Of a stretch of 64,000 nucleotides of DNA, positions 53,959 through 61,908 are shown piece by piece. Origin of the DNA: Nitrososphaerota archaeon (GTDB lineage Archaea; Thermoproteota; Nitrososphaeria; Nitrososphaerales; Gagatemarchaeaceae); contig JAPCJH010000002.1 of assembly GCA_027887045.1 (NCBI GenBank), positions 384,723 through 448,722 on the forward strand. The letters are read 5' to 3'. A model generated the notes under the pieces. It saw nothing but the letters and a program-made list of their open reading frames with translations, was not told the origin of the DNA and did not search any database. Made by a program: the position numbers and the translations under genes. Positions within the stretch are counted from its first letter, which is position 1. Each line of letters starts with the position of its first letter.

Positions 53959-53975
53959 TATTAATCCGTTGCTGG
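53959..53975 (-). promoter_or_regulatory. Shared promoter element of the two large-subunit genes (copy 2)
   Basis: CCAGCAACGGATTAATA (minus strand), one mismatch from the element at 50043-50059. It precedes the large subunit 2 start at 53915 by about 45 bases. Confidence 0.6.
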
Positions 53976-54020
53976 CTCTGGAATCCTGGGTCGGACAGGC
54001 CGGAAGCACATTTAGTGACG

Positions 54021-55064
54021 TTACTTGTTCGCAAAATAGGGCAAGACATGCTTGCCCAGAAGCTCGATGCCCTCAAGATCCTCGGGGCCCCTGCCGAACC
54101 CGAAATTTATTCTGGTTAACCCGGTATTCATCAAACGGGATACCCTTTCAATTATGTCATCAGGCGTGCCCCACGGTTTGAAAGCGTTAACCGATTTCTC
54201 TGAAACGAGGGAGGTTGCCAGCTTAAGGTCACCCTTCGCGAGAGCCTCCCTGATACCATCGATTTCGGCTTTGTCTATCCCCACGAACTCTGTCATCGGG
54301 CTCAGGTAGGGCAGGTAGGGTGCGACTGATTCCCTCGCGAGTTTGAACGCTGTATCTCTGTCCTTCGAGACTACGGTCCCGGAGACAAGGCCGAGCTCGA
54401 TCGAGTCCACTTCTCGAGAGGCTCTCTTCGCCCCGATTGCGAGATTCTCTCGAAGCGAAACAATGTACCTTGGTTCAATTATGCTGCTCACCATCACTCC
54501 AGCTACTTCTTTCATGCTTCCAGCGAGCTGGCACGTCCTCGGCCCCCACGTGCCTATCCAAATGGGAATTCTCTTGGCACCTGAGTTGGAATTTGAATCC
54601 CAATCGCCGGGAGGTGTCCACCGAAATTGCGCCTCGGCCGTCACACTGAACCGTTTGCCGTTGAAATTCATCTTTCGACCATGGATGAGATTATAGATTA
54701 TGATTATTGCTTCTCGTAGAGATCGAATGGGGTTCTCAATCTTGAGACCGACTAGGTCATGAAAGGCTCCTCTCCCAATCATCAAGAACGTCTTCCCCTT
54801 CGTTTGTTGATCCAGGTCGCTAATGAACGCCGCGATAATCGCCGGATGATAATGGAATGGATTTGTGACCCCTGGGCCGATTGTCAAATTCGTCTTCGAA
54901 TCTCGGACTCGGGGGGCAATGTAATCGAGTACACTCCATGCGGGTCTGAACAGCAGGTCATCATAGACCTGGAACATATCGAAACCATATCGATTCAACA
55001 AATTCAGGCATTTCGAATAGTGAGCATTTGACTGGCTTGCTTGAAACGCTAGACCAAATTTCAC
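54021..55064 (-). CDS. LLM-class F420-dependent oxidoreductase, second copy
   Basis: 347 residues from GTG 55064 (MKFGLAFQASQSN); TATA TTTATATTT at 55102-55110 fits this rather than an upstream start. LLM fold with TIGPGVTNPFHYHPAIIAAFISDLDQQTKGKTFLMIGRGAF, IPIWIGTWGPRTCQLAGS and INFGFGRGPEDLEGIELL. It shares the family with the enzyme at 41321-42325 but is divergent. It closes the catabolic island before the tRNA gene. Confidence 0.88.
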   Translation of the reverse strand: MKFGLAFQASQSNAHYSKCLNLLNRYGFDMFQVYDDLLFRPAWSVLDYIAPRVRDSKTNLTIGPGVTNPFHYHPAIIAAFISDLDQQTKGKTFLMIGRGAFHDLVGLKIENPIRSLREAIIIIYNLIHGRKMNFNGKRFSVTAEAQFRWTPPGDWDSNSNSGAKRIPIWIGTWGPRTCQLAGSMKEVAGVMVSSIIEPRYIVSLRENLAIGAKRASREVDSIELGLVSGTVVSKDRDTAFKLARESVAPYLPYLSPMTEFVGIDKAEIDGIREALAKGDLKLATSLVSEKSVNAFKPWGTPDDIIERVSRLMNTGLTRINFGFGRGPEDLEGIELLGKHVLPYFANK

Positions 55065-55101
55065 CCTTGAGAACCCGACTAACAGGGCCGCCCTACAATA
55101 G

Positions 55102-55110
55102 AAATATAAA
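55102..55110 (-). promoter_or_regulatory. TATA box of the LLM gene
   Basis: TTTATATTT on the minus strand, about 42 bases before GTG 55064. Confidence 0.55.
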
Positions 55111-55231
55111 TTTGTTCGAAAGAAAAGTAGTCGCGGCACTCCGCTCTACTCATCTAGGTTGGTGCTGTACCGATGATTCACCAATCGGAATATGTCTCAG
55201 CAAGGGGTAAGGAAATAGGATTGAGCAAAGT

Positions 55232-55240
55232 CTTAAGTTA
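55232..55240 (+). promoter_or_regulatory. TATA-like box of tRNA-Phe
   Basis: CTTAAGTTA centred 29 bases before the tRNA. Confidence 0.4.
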
Positions 55241-55264
55241 GTTCGAACTCGTGGGAGCTCTGAT

Positions 55265-55356
55265 GCCAGGGTAGCTCAGCCTGGGAGAGCACCCGGCTGA
55301 AGACCGGGCTGTCGTCGGTTCAAAGCCAGATGTTGGTGAAATTCCGGCCCCTGGCA
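55265..55356 (+). tRNA. tRNA-Phe (GAA) with an insertion in the T-loop
   Basis: The cloverleaf is clear: acceptor GCCAGGG with CCCTGGC (55265-55271 / 55349-55355), discriminator A 55356, D-arm GCTC/GAGC, anticodon arm CCCGG-CTGAAGA-CCGGG with anticodon GAA, variable loop CTGTC, and T-stem GTCGG/CCGGC. The T-loop is 25 bases long (55319-55343) instead of 7, starting TTCAAA and ending AAATT, so an 18-base insertion is present. This fits an archaeal tRNA intron at a T-loop position near base 59/60, with GCCA/TGGT pairing at its centre. No CCA is encoded. No introns occur elsewhere in it. Confidence 0.85.
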
Positions 55357-55366
55357 TCGCAAAATC

Positions 55367-56515
55367 TCAGTATCTGGGCATCTTCGGTTCGACCTGTTCG
55401 GCCCACGCGTCTATTCCACCTGATAGATTCTTCGCCTTGAACCCTTTTGAAGTCAGGAATTTGGTCGCGTCCGCGCTTCTCCGCCCGGTATGGCAATAGA
55501 CTACAATGGTCTTTGATCGGTCAACCTCTTCGAATCTCTCGGCGAGCTGGCCCAAAGGTATGAGTTTGGACCCGTTGATGTGGCAGATGTCGTACTCGGA
55601 GGGCTCCCTCACGTCGAGTAATATGATGTCGGAGCCTCCCATTTGCCTTTTCAGAGTTATAGGTTTGATACCGGGGATCGATTCTGACGATGGCGCGCGT
55701 CCAGCATTGCAGAATGCTTCGTAGTCTATCAACCCCGTGATGCGCGGGTGGGTGCCGCACACGGGGCAATCGGGATCCTTCTTGAATTTGATCTCCGTGA
55801 ACACCATGTCCAGCCCATTTATCAGCAATAACCTCCCTACGAAGCCTGGGCCTTTCCCGAGCAGCAGGCTGATCGCTTCCCCGGCCTGGATCGTGCCCAA
55901 TATTCCCGGGAGGACTCCCAACACTCCTCCTTCGTCACAGGAAGGGACAGAATCTGGTGGAGGTGGTTGAGGGTAAAGACACCTGTAGCAAGGACCTTCT
56001 TTCGCAAAGAAGACGGAGACCTGACCGTCGAATTGGAAGACGCTCGCGTAGACATCCGGCTTCCCGAGGAGCGCACAGGCGTCGTTTATGAGGTACCTGG
56101 CTGGGAAATTGTCCGCTCCGTCCAGGATCAAGTCGTAGTCCCCGAATATTCTCATGGCATTTGACGAATCGAGCTTGGACTCATAGACGCGAACATCTAC
56201 TAGCGGATTCACCTCCTTAAGTCTCGCCTTCGCAACTCGGACCTTGCTGCCACCGATGTCGGCTTCCTTGAACAGGATCTGCCTCGAGAGGTTACTGGCT
56301 TGCACCGTGTCGAAATCAATCAGACCTATCCTACCGACCCCTGCTGCGGCCAAGTAGATTGCGGCTGGCGTTCCCAATCCTCCCGCGCCTACTATGAGGA
56401 CGCTTGAGTCTCGGAGCTTCTTTTGTCCGGCTTCGCCGAAGCCGGGAAGTACGAGGTGTCTGCTGTATCTCTCAAGCTCTCGAGATGTGAAGGGGCGGTC
56501 GGTTTTCGTAGTCAA
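55367..56515 (-). CDS. moeB: ThiF/MoeB-type E1-like adenylyltransferase with C-terminal rhodanese domain
   Basis: 382 residues, TTG start with TATA-like TTCATAAAG about 30 bases upstream. ThiF fold: RYSRHLVLPGFGEAGQKKL, IVGAGGLGTPAAIYLAAAGVG, LILDGADNFPARYLINDA, catalytic Cys region PSCDEGGVLG, and zinc Cys CYRCLYP and CPVCG. Rhodanese domain from about residue 290, with active Cys in VVYCHTGRRS. It adenylates and passes sulfur to a MoaD/ThiS/SAMP-type carrier, for molybdopterin or tRNA thiolation. Its nearness to the molybdenum hydroxylases suggests supply of molybdopterin sulfur. Confidence 0.92.
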   Translation of the reverse strand: MTTKTDRPFTSRELERYSRHLVLPGFGEAGQKKLRDSSVLIVGAGGLGTPAAIYLAAAGVGRIGLIDFDTVQASNLSRQILFKEADIGGSKVRVAKARLKEVNPLVDVRVYESKLDSSNAMRIFGDYDLILDGADNFPARYLINDACALLGKPDVYASVFQFDGQVSVFFAKEGPCYRCLYPQPPPPDSVPSCDEGGVLGVLPGILGTIQAGEAISLLLGKGPGFVGRLLLINGLDMVFTEIKFKKDPDCPVCGTHPRITGLIDYEAFCNAGRAPSSESIPGIKPITLKRQMGGSDIILLDVREPSEYDICHINGSKLIPLGQLAERFEEVDRSKTIVVYCHTGRRSADATKFLTSKGFKAKNLSGGIDAWAEQVEPKMPRY

Positions 56516-56764
56516 TTCAGGACGCGGATTGGGTACCGTCTTCTTTATGAATCGTTCTGAATCCTGCTGATAGGCGTTTTCCGATCACATCGCTATGTCT
56601 TGAGTAGGGTGAGATTTTCGCCTAAGGGCTCAACTTCGGGCGCCACCGGGGGCACCGGCTTCGCACAGTAATGGAGACACGGATGAGTAATGAATGCTGA
56701 CGAGGAAAGAAAAGGGGTTTCACCTCTCATGCTTTGACATTTATATCCAAGGCGGCGATTTCAA
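56516..56764. other. Intergenic region between divergent genes
   Basis: 249 bases carrying two promoters. No RNA or extra gene recognised; a G-rich segment at about 56640-56660 (GCCACCGGGGGCACCGG) is the only notable stretch. Confidence 0.45.
56740..56746 (+). promoter_or_regulatory. TATA box of the YdjM-like gene
   Basis: TTTATAT, 19-25 bases before TTG 56765, fitting a leaderless transcript. Confidence 0.55.
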
Positions 56765-57712
56765 TTGGAGTTAGGTCGGGCCAGCACGAATTTCCCAACA
56801 CATGTCATGTTCGGAATAGTTGTCGGCGCGGTGTTCTTCGGCAAGCCAGAGATAATACTTCTAATGGGGATTGGTTCCGCGATTCCTGACTTAGACAGAG
56901 AGTATGGTTTTCTAAGCAAGGAGTCCTTTACTCGCCGACAGGTTCACCGCGCACTGGCGCATAATTTCCTATTTCTGGGGGTCGTCTATTTGATAAATCC
57001 ATACCTCGGTCTTGGAGCTTTCCTCCACACCTTTCTCGATGCCCTGACTACAGCTAGGGACAGGGGCGTCGAATGGCTTTACCCTTTCACAAGACTTGTG
57101 AACAGAGCCGCATACGACTACAACGGCAATAGAATTGACCTTGATCCAAAGCATAAGATTTACCTCCTTCAGAACGAGCTGCCTGTGCTCACGAAGAAAA
57201 CGACGAAGGATTTGAAACCAGGAGACCAAACGCAGCCGTGGAGAAGAACTTACGGACCCGCGCTCTCGGGTGGGCTGCTTGACAAGGGAATCTTTTTGGG
57301 GTCTGTCGCCATCACTCTTCTCCTTATCCTTTTTTCAGCTCTGGGCCTTCAACAGTTTATCGACTTAACCGGTCGTCCATTTAGTCTTCCGTTCGCACTT
57401 CCATTCGCCATTGGTTCTGTAGGCGTCGTCATTAACTTCGTCGAAGGTGAAATTGATAGAAAGCAACTAACAAAAAAGTTCAAACCAGATAGGATTTACA
57501 AAGCTTTGTTTTATCTTTCGATCGGTATCATGATTTTCGCGGTGATTCTGGGGGGTACCATGAATCCAGAAGTCGTGCTTTCGAGTGTAAACAGAATTCC
57601 TTACGTCGCTACAGGAATTGCCTTGGTGATTCTTATCGCATTCGTTGTGTTGAAGGCCAGTTCTTCGAAACCTCTTCCAACAGATCCTACGAAAGAGCCG
57701 GTAATTGTGTGA
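56765..57712 (+). CDS. YdjM-like membrane-bound metal-dependent hydrolase
   Basis: 315 residues with about five or six hydrophobic helices. The motifs NFPTHVMFGIVVGAVFF, DLDREYGFLS, RRQVHRALAHNFLFLGVVY and GAFLHTFLDALTTARDRGVEWLYPF give the H, D and H/D ligand pattern of the YdjM (LexA-induced DUF457) family, predicted membrane hydrolases. The C-terminal half has long hydrophobic helices and a Lys-rich loop. The role is unknown; possibly phospholipid or lipid-linked substrates. Confidence 0.8.
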   Translation: MELGRASTNFPTHVMFGIVVGAVFFGKPEIILLMGIGSAIPDLDREYGFLSKESFTRRQVHRALAHNFLFLGVVYLINPYLGLGAFLHTFLDALTTARDRGVEWLYPFTRLVNRAAYDYNGNRIDLDPKHKIYLLQNELPVLTKKTTKDLKPGDQTQPWRRTYGPALSGGLLDKGIFLGSVAITLLLILFSALGLQQFIDLTGRPFSLPFALPFAIGSVGVVINFVEGEIDRKQLTKKFKPDRIYKALFYLSIGIMIFAVILGGTMNPEVVLSSVNRIPYVATGIALVILIAFVVLKASSSKPLPTDPTKEPVIV

Positions 57713-57887
57713 GAAGCATATCACATCTTAACTAATTCGGAATTTTGAACGACTTTTCTTTCACTTTTTGGCGTCCGTACCAGATACCCTTACGATATGG
57801 CTTTCCACTCATTCATTCCTAAACCTCCTTGACCCGAAATATTATGTACCCGCATTCCCGAAAGGTGGGTATCTTGGGACGTAACAA

Positions 57888-58391
57888 TTGACCGTGGAAC
57901 TGGTAATCCTCAGGCATGGTGAAGCCGGGAACCGTTCACCCTCGGCGAGCAAGGATTTCGAACGCGGTCTGACAGCCTCTGGAAGGAAGGAGATCGAAGA
58001 TGTGGCAAAATCCATCAATGGTCTGAAGCTTGTATTCGATAAGATCGCGACTAGCCCTCTAACGCGTGCCCGGGAGACCGCCGAGATCGTTGCCAAGGTG
58101 ATGAAGAAGCAAAAGGATCTCGAGGTCTGGGACGAACTGAAACCCGAAGGCGAAACGGCTGACCTCTACCGCCGGCTGTCGAAGCTCAAAGGGGAATCTT
58201 GCGTCCTTCTCGTGGGTCACGAACCCTACCTCAGCGGAATGATCAGCGAATTGATCTCGGGTGGCAAGAGGAGCCGAATCCTCCTGAAAAAGGGGGGGAT
58301 GGCAAAGGTCGATGTAGATTCCCTCGCGTCGAGGCCCTCTGGTGTACTTAGGTGGCTGCTCACTCCTCGACAGATTAAGAAGATGTCCTGA
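57888..58391 (+). CDS. sixA: SixA-like phosphohistidine phosphatase (histidine phosphatase superfamily)
   Basis: 167 residues, TTG start. The catalytic RHGEA at residues 9-13 and the second GHEP at about 115 give the two His of the superfamily; TSPLTRARETAEIV supplies the Arg pocket. Short, without the extra cap, as in SixA. SixA removes phosphate from phosphohistidine. First gene of a plus-strand group with two kinase-like genes and a CHAD gene; a polyphosphate-linked role is inferred. Confidence 0.88.
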   Translation: MTVELVILRHGEAGNRSPSASKDFERGLTASGRKEIEDVAKSINGLKLVFDKIATSPLTRARETAEIVAKVMKKQKDLEVWDELKPEGETADLYRRLSKLKGESCVLLVGHEPYLSGMISELISGGKRSRILLKKGGMAKVDVDSLASRPSGVLRWLLTPRQIKKMS

Positions 58392-58482
58392 ATCAGAAAC
58401 AATTTGATATAGACCGGACCTGACTAGATGTGTCGATTGAGGGCCTCTGTTGTCGGGATTGCTCGGGTGGAATTGTCACAAA

Positions 58483-59184
58483 ATGCCAAGAGTTAGAACG
58501 CGAAACAAGCTAAGGGGGAAGCTGATAGTTGTCGAGGGGATTGACGGCTCGGGCAAGTCAATCCAACTGCATTTGCTCGATAAATGGCTGCGACATCTCG
58601 GGGTGCTCGTTTTCAACACCGAATGGAACTCGTCAGCCGTAGTGAAGGAGATAACCTCGAAGGGGAAGAGGAGAGCCCTCCTCACGCCTACCACCTTCAG
58701 TCTACTACACGCAACCGATTTCGCGGACCGTTACGAGAGAAACGTCCTCCCGCTCCTCCATGCGGGGTACTTTGTGCTCGCGGACAGGTACGTCTACACG
58801 GCCTACGCGAGAGATGCCGTGAGGGGATGCCATCCGCAGTGGGTAAAGAGAGTCTACAGCTTCGCAACCAAGCCCGACGCAGTATTCTACTATCATGTCC
58901 CGGTCGAGGTGGGCGTCAGAAGGATCCTCACCGGACGCCCGAAGCTGAAGTACTACGAGGCGGGGATGGACCTGAACCTGAGCAACGACGAATACGAGAG
59001 CTACCGGATTTTCCAGAGCCGGATAATCGAGCAGTACAAGGCGATGGCCAGCAAGGAGGGGTTCATTGTCATGGACGGGACCCTTGACGTAGAACAACAG
59101 CAACGAATGATGCGAGAGCGGGTTCTGGGCCTTCTTCCTTCAGAATTGGCCAAAGTCGCATCCAAGGAGTTGAGTGTGACATGA
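58483..59184 (+). CDS. Thymidylate-kinase-like P-loop protein 1
   Basis: 233 residues from ATG 58483; an upstream start at 58450 is possible. P-loop EGIDGSGKS at 18-26, ADRYVYTAYARDAVRG (DRY, as in thymidylate kinase), and the later LNLSNDEYESYRIFQSRIIEQYKAM. It lacks the usual TMP-binding SS.AYQ pattern after DRY, so a substrate other than dTMP is possible. Overlaps the next kinase gene by four bases (ATGA), suggesting a paired or heterodimeric product. Confidence 0.85.
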   Translation: MPRVRTRNKLRGKLIVVEGIDGSGKSIQLHLLDKWLRHLGVLVFNTEWNSSAVVKEITSKGKRRALLTPTTFSLLHATDFADRYERNVLPLLHAGYFVLADRYVYTAYARDAVRGCHPQWVKRVYSFATKPDAVFYYHVPVEVGVRRILTGRPKLKYYEAGMDLNLSNDEYESYRIFQSRIIEQYKAMASKEGFIVMDGTLDVEQQQRMMRERVLGLLPSELAKVASKELSVT

Positions 59185-59903
59185 GCCACCCCAAAACGGC
59201 ACTGGCCGCCAGGCCCATTGAGTTCTATGGCTATGGGATTTCGTACCTCAAGGGGCGCGAGATCAAAGGCAGGCTGATTGTGGTCGAAGGACCTGACGGT
59301 TCCGGGCGGAGCACCCAGGTCGACCTGATCACGGCGAAGCTCGAGTCCGACGGACACGCGGTGGTGAACACAGGGTTGAAGAGGTCGGAGTTCATTGGTA
59401 AGGGGATACTGGAGGCAAAGCAGAAACTTCCCCTCGGGAAGAAGACTCTTGCCCTTTTCTACGCTGCTGACTTCGCCGATCAGCTCGAGCACAAGATCAT
59501 CCCCGCTCTCGAAGCCGGCTACATCGTGCTCGCCGACAGGTACATCTTCACCCTGATAGCGAGAAGCACGGTAAGAGGCCTACCTCGAAAGTGGTCGCAC
59601 GACCTCTTTGGGTTCACCATAAAGCCTGACCTCGTCTTCTACCTTGATGTAGAGCCTGACGAGTTGTTCCACAGGGTCTTCCAGAAGTATTCGGGCCTAG
59701 ATTACTACGAGTCTGGGGCGGACCTGGGCCTTTCGGATGACCTCTACAATTCTTTCGTCAAATACCAGCGGATGATGGTGAAGGAGTTCAGGTTGATGGA
59801 GGAGAAGTACGGTCTCATGCCGATTGACGCCAACAGACCGATCGCCCAGGTCAACGCCGACCTCCAGCGCCGCATAGACAGGTATCTGCATGAAAAAGCG
59901 TAG
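59181..59903 (+). CDS. Thymidylate-kinase-like P-loop protein 2 with altered Walker A
   Basis: 240 residues. The P-loop reads EGPDGSGRST at 36-45, with Arg43 where the phosphate-binding Lys normally is. LADRYIFTLIARSTVRG and LGLSDDLYNSFVKYQRMMVKEFRLM mirror protein 1, showing an old duplication. The change may weaken or abolish ATP hydrolysis, making this a regulatory partner. The start overlaps the end of protein 1, and its end overlaps the CHAD gene by 14 bases. Confidence 0.85.
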   Translation: MSHPKTALAARPIEFYGYGISYLKGREIKGRLIVVEGPDGSGRSTQVDLITAKLESDGHAVVNTGLKRSEFIGKGILEAKQKLPLGKKTLALFYAADFADQLEHKIIPALEAGYIVLADRYIFTLIARSTVRGLPRKWSHDLFGFTIKPDLVFYLDVEPDELFHRVFQKYSGLDYYESGADLGLSDDLYNSFVKYQRMMVKEFRLMEEKYGLMPIDANRPIAQVNADLQRRIDRYLHEKA

Positions 59904-60711
59904 GATATCCCCGATTCATTTCGCCCGCGGTTACGAGAAGCTCGCCGAGAGGGTAAACAAAAGCGTGCGCGACTTCTTAGGACACCCCAACGAGGAAAAT
60001 GTACACGCCCTCCGGGCAGCGATTAGAAGGCTCGAAGCCTCCATAAGCATCCTCCCAAAGGACGCTAGAAAGGAAAAATCACTGGAGGAATACAGGTTTC
60101 GATGTGGAAGAATTTTCAAGATGACCTCGAAGATAAGGAACCTTGACATATTGGAAAACAAACTAGCCAAGCAGAAAGGAAACGAGGGGGTCGCGGGCAT
60201 GCTCAAGAGAATCGGGCAAGAACGCGAGAAATCGGTCAGACGGTCAATGAAAGCGGCGTGGAAGCTCTTTGAGATGCGAATACCCCGTGTCGACGACAAG
60301 GGTTTTGGAGGATGCGGGGTAACTCTCCGCAAGGTCCTCCACGACCTTGACATGATCATTGGGCGGGAGCTCCCCTTGGTAGCGAGTGACGAGACAAAAG
60401 TGGGGAAGTTGCATTCGCTTCGGAAGCATTGTAAGAAGTTCAGATATGCCCTCGAGCTGTTGCCACAAGAGAGTTTCAAATCGGATGCAACCGAACTTCT
60501 TCAAAGCTGGCAGGATGTACTCGGAGCAATCAGGGACAGCGATGTCATGATAGGGTATCTAGAGGGCCTGAAGCATCCCGCAGTGAGGAATCCTTTGTTG
60601 GCCGCCGAACGAGTCGCAAGACACCGGCGATACCTGGCGTTCGTTAGGTCATACGCAGAGGCATCAGCGGGAATCCGTCTGTCACTCGTTGCTTTGGCTG
60701 GATTGAGCTAA
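59890..60711 (+). CDS. CHAD-domain (polyphosphate-binding) protein
   Basis: 273 residues. The conserved-His helical pattern is clear: NVHALRAAIRRLEASI and LHSLRKHCKKFRYALELL with their His, Arg and Lys, and LRDSD-like IRDSDVMIGYLEG, all in an all-helical CHAD fold. CHAD domains bind inorganic polyphosphate, so this protein probably scaffolds or localises polyphosphate. Overlap with kinase 2 by 14 bases makes co-translation likely. In bacteria CHAD partners with CYTH, PPK and SixA. Confidence 0.9.
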   Translation: MKKRRISPIHFARGYEKLAERVNKSVRDFLGHPNEENVHALRAAIRRLEASISILPKDARKEKSLEEYRFRCGRIFKMTSKIRNLDILENKLAKQKGNEGVAGMLKRIGQEREKSVRRSMKAAWKLFEMRIPRVDDKGFGGCGVTLRKVLHDLDMIIGRELPLVASDETKVGKLHSLRKHCKKFRYALELLPQESFKSDATELLQSWQDVLGAIRDSDVMIGYLEGLKHPAVRNPLLAAERVARHRRYLAFVRSYAEASAGIRLSLVALAGLS

Positions 60712-60755
60712 CCCCTTGGTCCCTGGGTATTGATGGGAAGTGAGTCGTTCGAAGC

Positions 60756-61904
60756 TTGACATCCAAAATAGGCCTCGGAAATAGATTCCACTGGGGACTC
60801 AACATTGACGACATTTGGACTTATGCCGGAGTGGCCATTCCGAAATCCATCGTAATTCCGTACTTGTTTTCGACTAGGTTTCGCGGAGGGCCCTTTACTC
60901 TCCCTCGAGGACGCGAAGGCCCGAAAGACAAAGGGAAGCCGCAATCACTAACCGCGATAGGAACAAGAGGCAAGCCTGACGCGGCTCGCCCAGCCGAAAT
61001 CCTGGCATCATTTCTGAAAAAGGGCGGCGTGGACTTTGTGCGCTGTTGGTTCCAGTGGAACTTCTTCGAAAAGTCGATCAGAGAAGCACAACACAACCCG
61101 TCGTCCTCAGCCCCGTGGGCGTCCCCAACGGATTTCCATTTCCCATTGGACGAATTCGTGTCAAGGATGACCGAAGCTGGAATAGGAATCATCGGCGTAA
61201 TAGGAAGTGGATACAGTCGTTTCCTTCCGATAGGTCTGCAGACAGACCGCCTCGATGAATACGTGAGTCAGCTGACGGACTCTTCCACGGAAATCGTGCG
61301 CCACTACAAAGACAAGGTGAAGGTATGGCAAATTGAGAACGAGCCGAACTGGTGGAAGGCACATTACTTCAGTCACTGGCGGAGGGGTGTGATCTGGCTC
61401 TCCGCGGAGAGCCAGAAGCCGATTCTAAGTGCGTTAAACAATGTCGTTCGATCCGAATGCCCGGGAGCAACTATCATAGTCAACTTGGAGGCCGACGAGA
61501 AAGTCGCGAACTGGAAGCTTTTCGCGAAGTATTCCGACATTCTCGGCTTAGACTTCTATCCGAACTACCTGCCTAGAACCCCCATCCACCCGTCGAAGCT
61601 GGGCACGGTCGCCTTGCAAGTGAGGAAAGGGACAGGACTCCCGATATTCGTAATTGAGACCGGCTATCCGACTGGCCCTCGACTCTTTGGCTATGACGAA
61701 GTGAAGCAATGCCAATACATCCGCAACGCATGCGAAACAGCGTTCACCTGCGATGCGATAACAGGCCTCGGCTGGTTCAGATTCTCTGACAGCTACTGGA
61801 AGTCCTTTCCTCCCCAAGAGAACTATTTCGGCTTGCTTACGAAGGAGGGAAGACCAAAAGCAGGATGGAACGAATATGTAAATCAGGTAAGGCAGAGGAG
61901 ATGA
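60756..61904 (+). CDS. Clan-A glycoside hydrolase (GH5/GH39/GH53-like)
   Basis: 382 residues, TTG start, no signal peptide. A TIM barrel with the acid/base Glu196 in the WQIENEPNWW motif after strand 4 and the nucleophile Glu301 in FVIETGYPTG after strand 7 is typical of clan A glycosidases. LGLDFYPNYLP and WFRFSDSYWKSFPPQENYFGLL fit strands 6 and 8. It may cut a beta-glycoside of an intracellular or transported oligosaccharide; lack of a signal argues against secretion. Ends five bases before the possible start of the kinase-like gene. Confidence 0.85.
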   Translation: MTSKIGLGNRFHWGLNIDDIWTYAGVAIPKSIVIPYLFSTRFRGGPFTLPRGREGPKDKGKPQSLTAIGTRGKPDAARPAEILASFLKKGGVDFVRCWFQWNFFEKSIREAQHNPSSSAPWASPTDFHFPLDEFVSRMTEAGIGIIGVIGSGYSRFLPIGLQTDRLDEYVSQLTDSSTEIVRHYKDKVKVWQIENEPNWWKAHYFSHWRRGVIWLSAESQKPILSALNNVVRSECPGATIIVNLEADEKVANWKLFAKYSDILGLDFYPNYLPRTPIHPSKLGTVALQVRKGTGLPIFVIETGYPTGPRLFGYDEVKQCQYIRNACETAFTCDAITGLGWFRFSDSYWKSFPPQENYFGLLTKEGRPKAGWNEYVNQVRQRR

Positions 61905-61908
61905 AACC

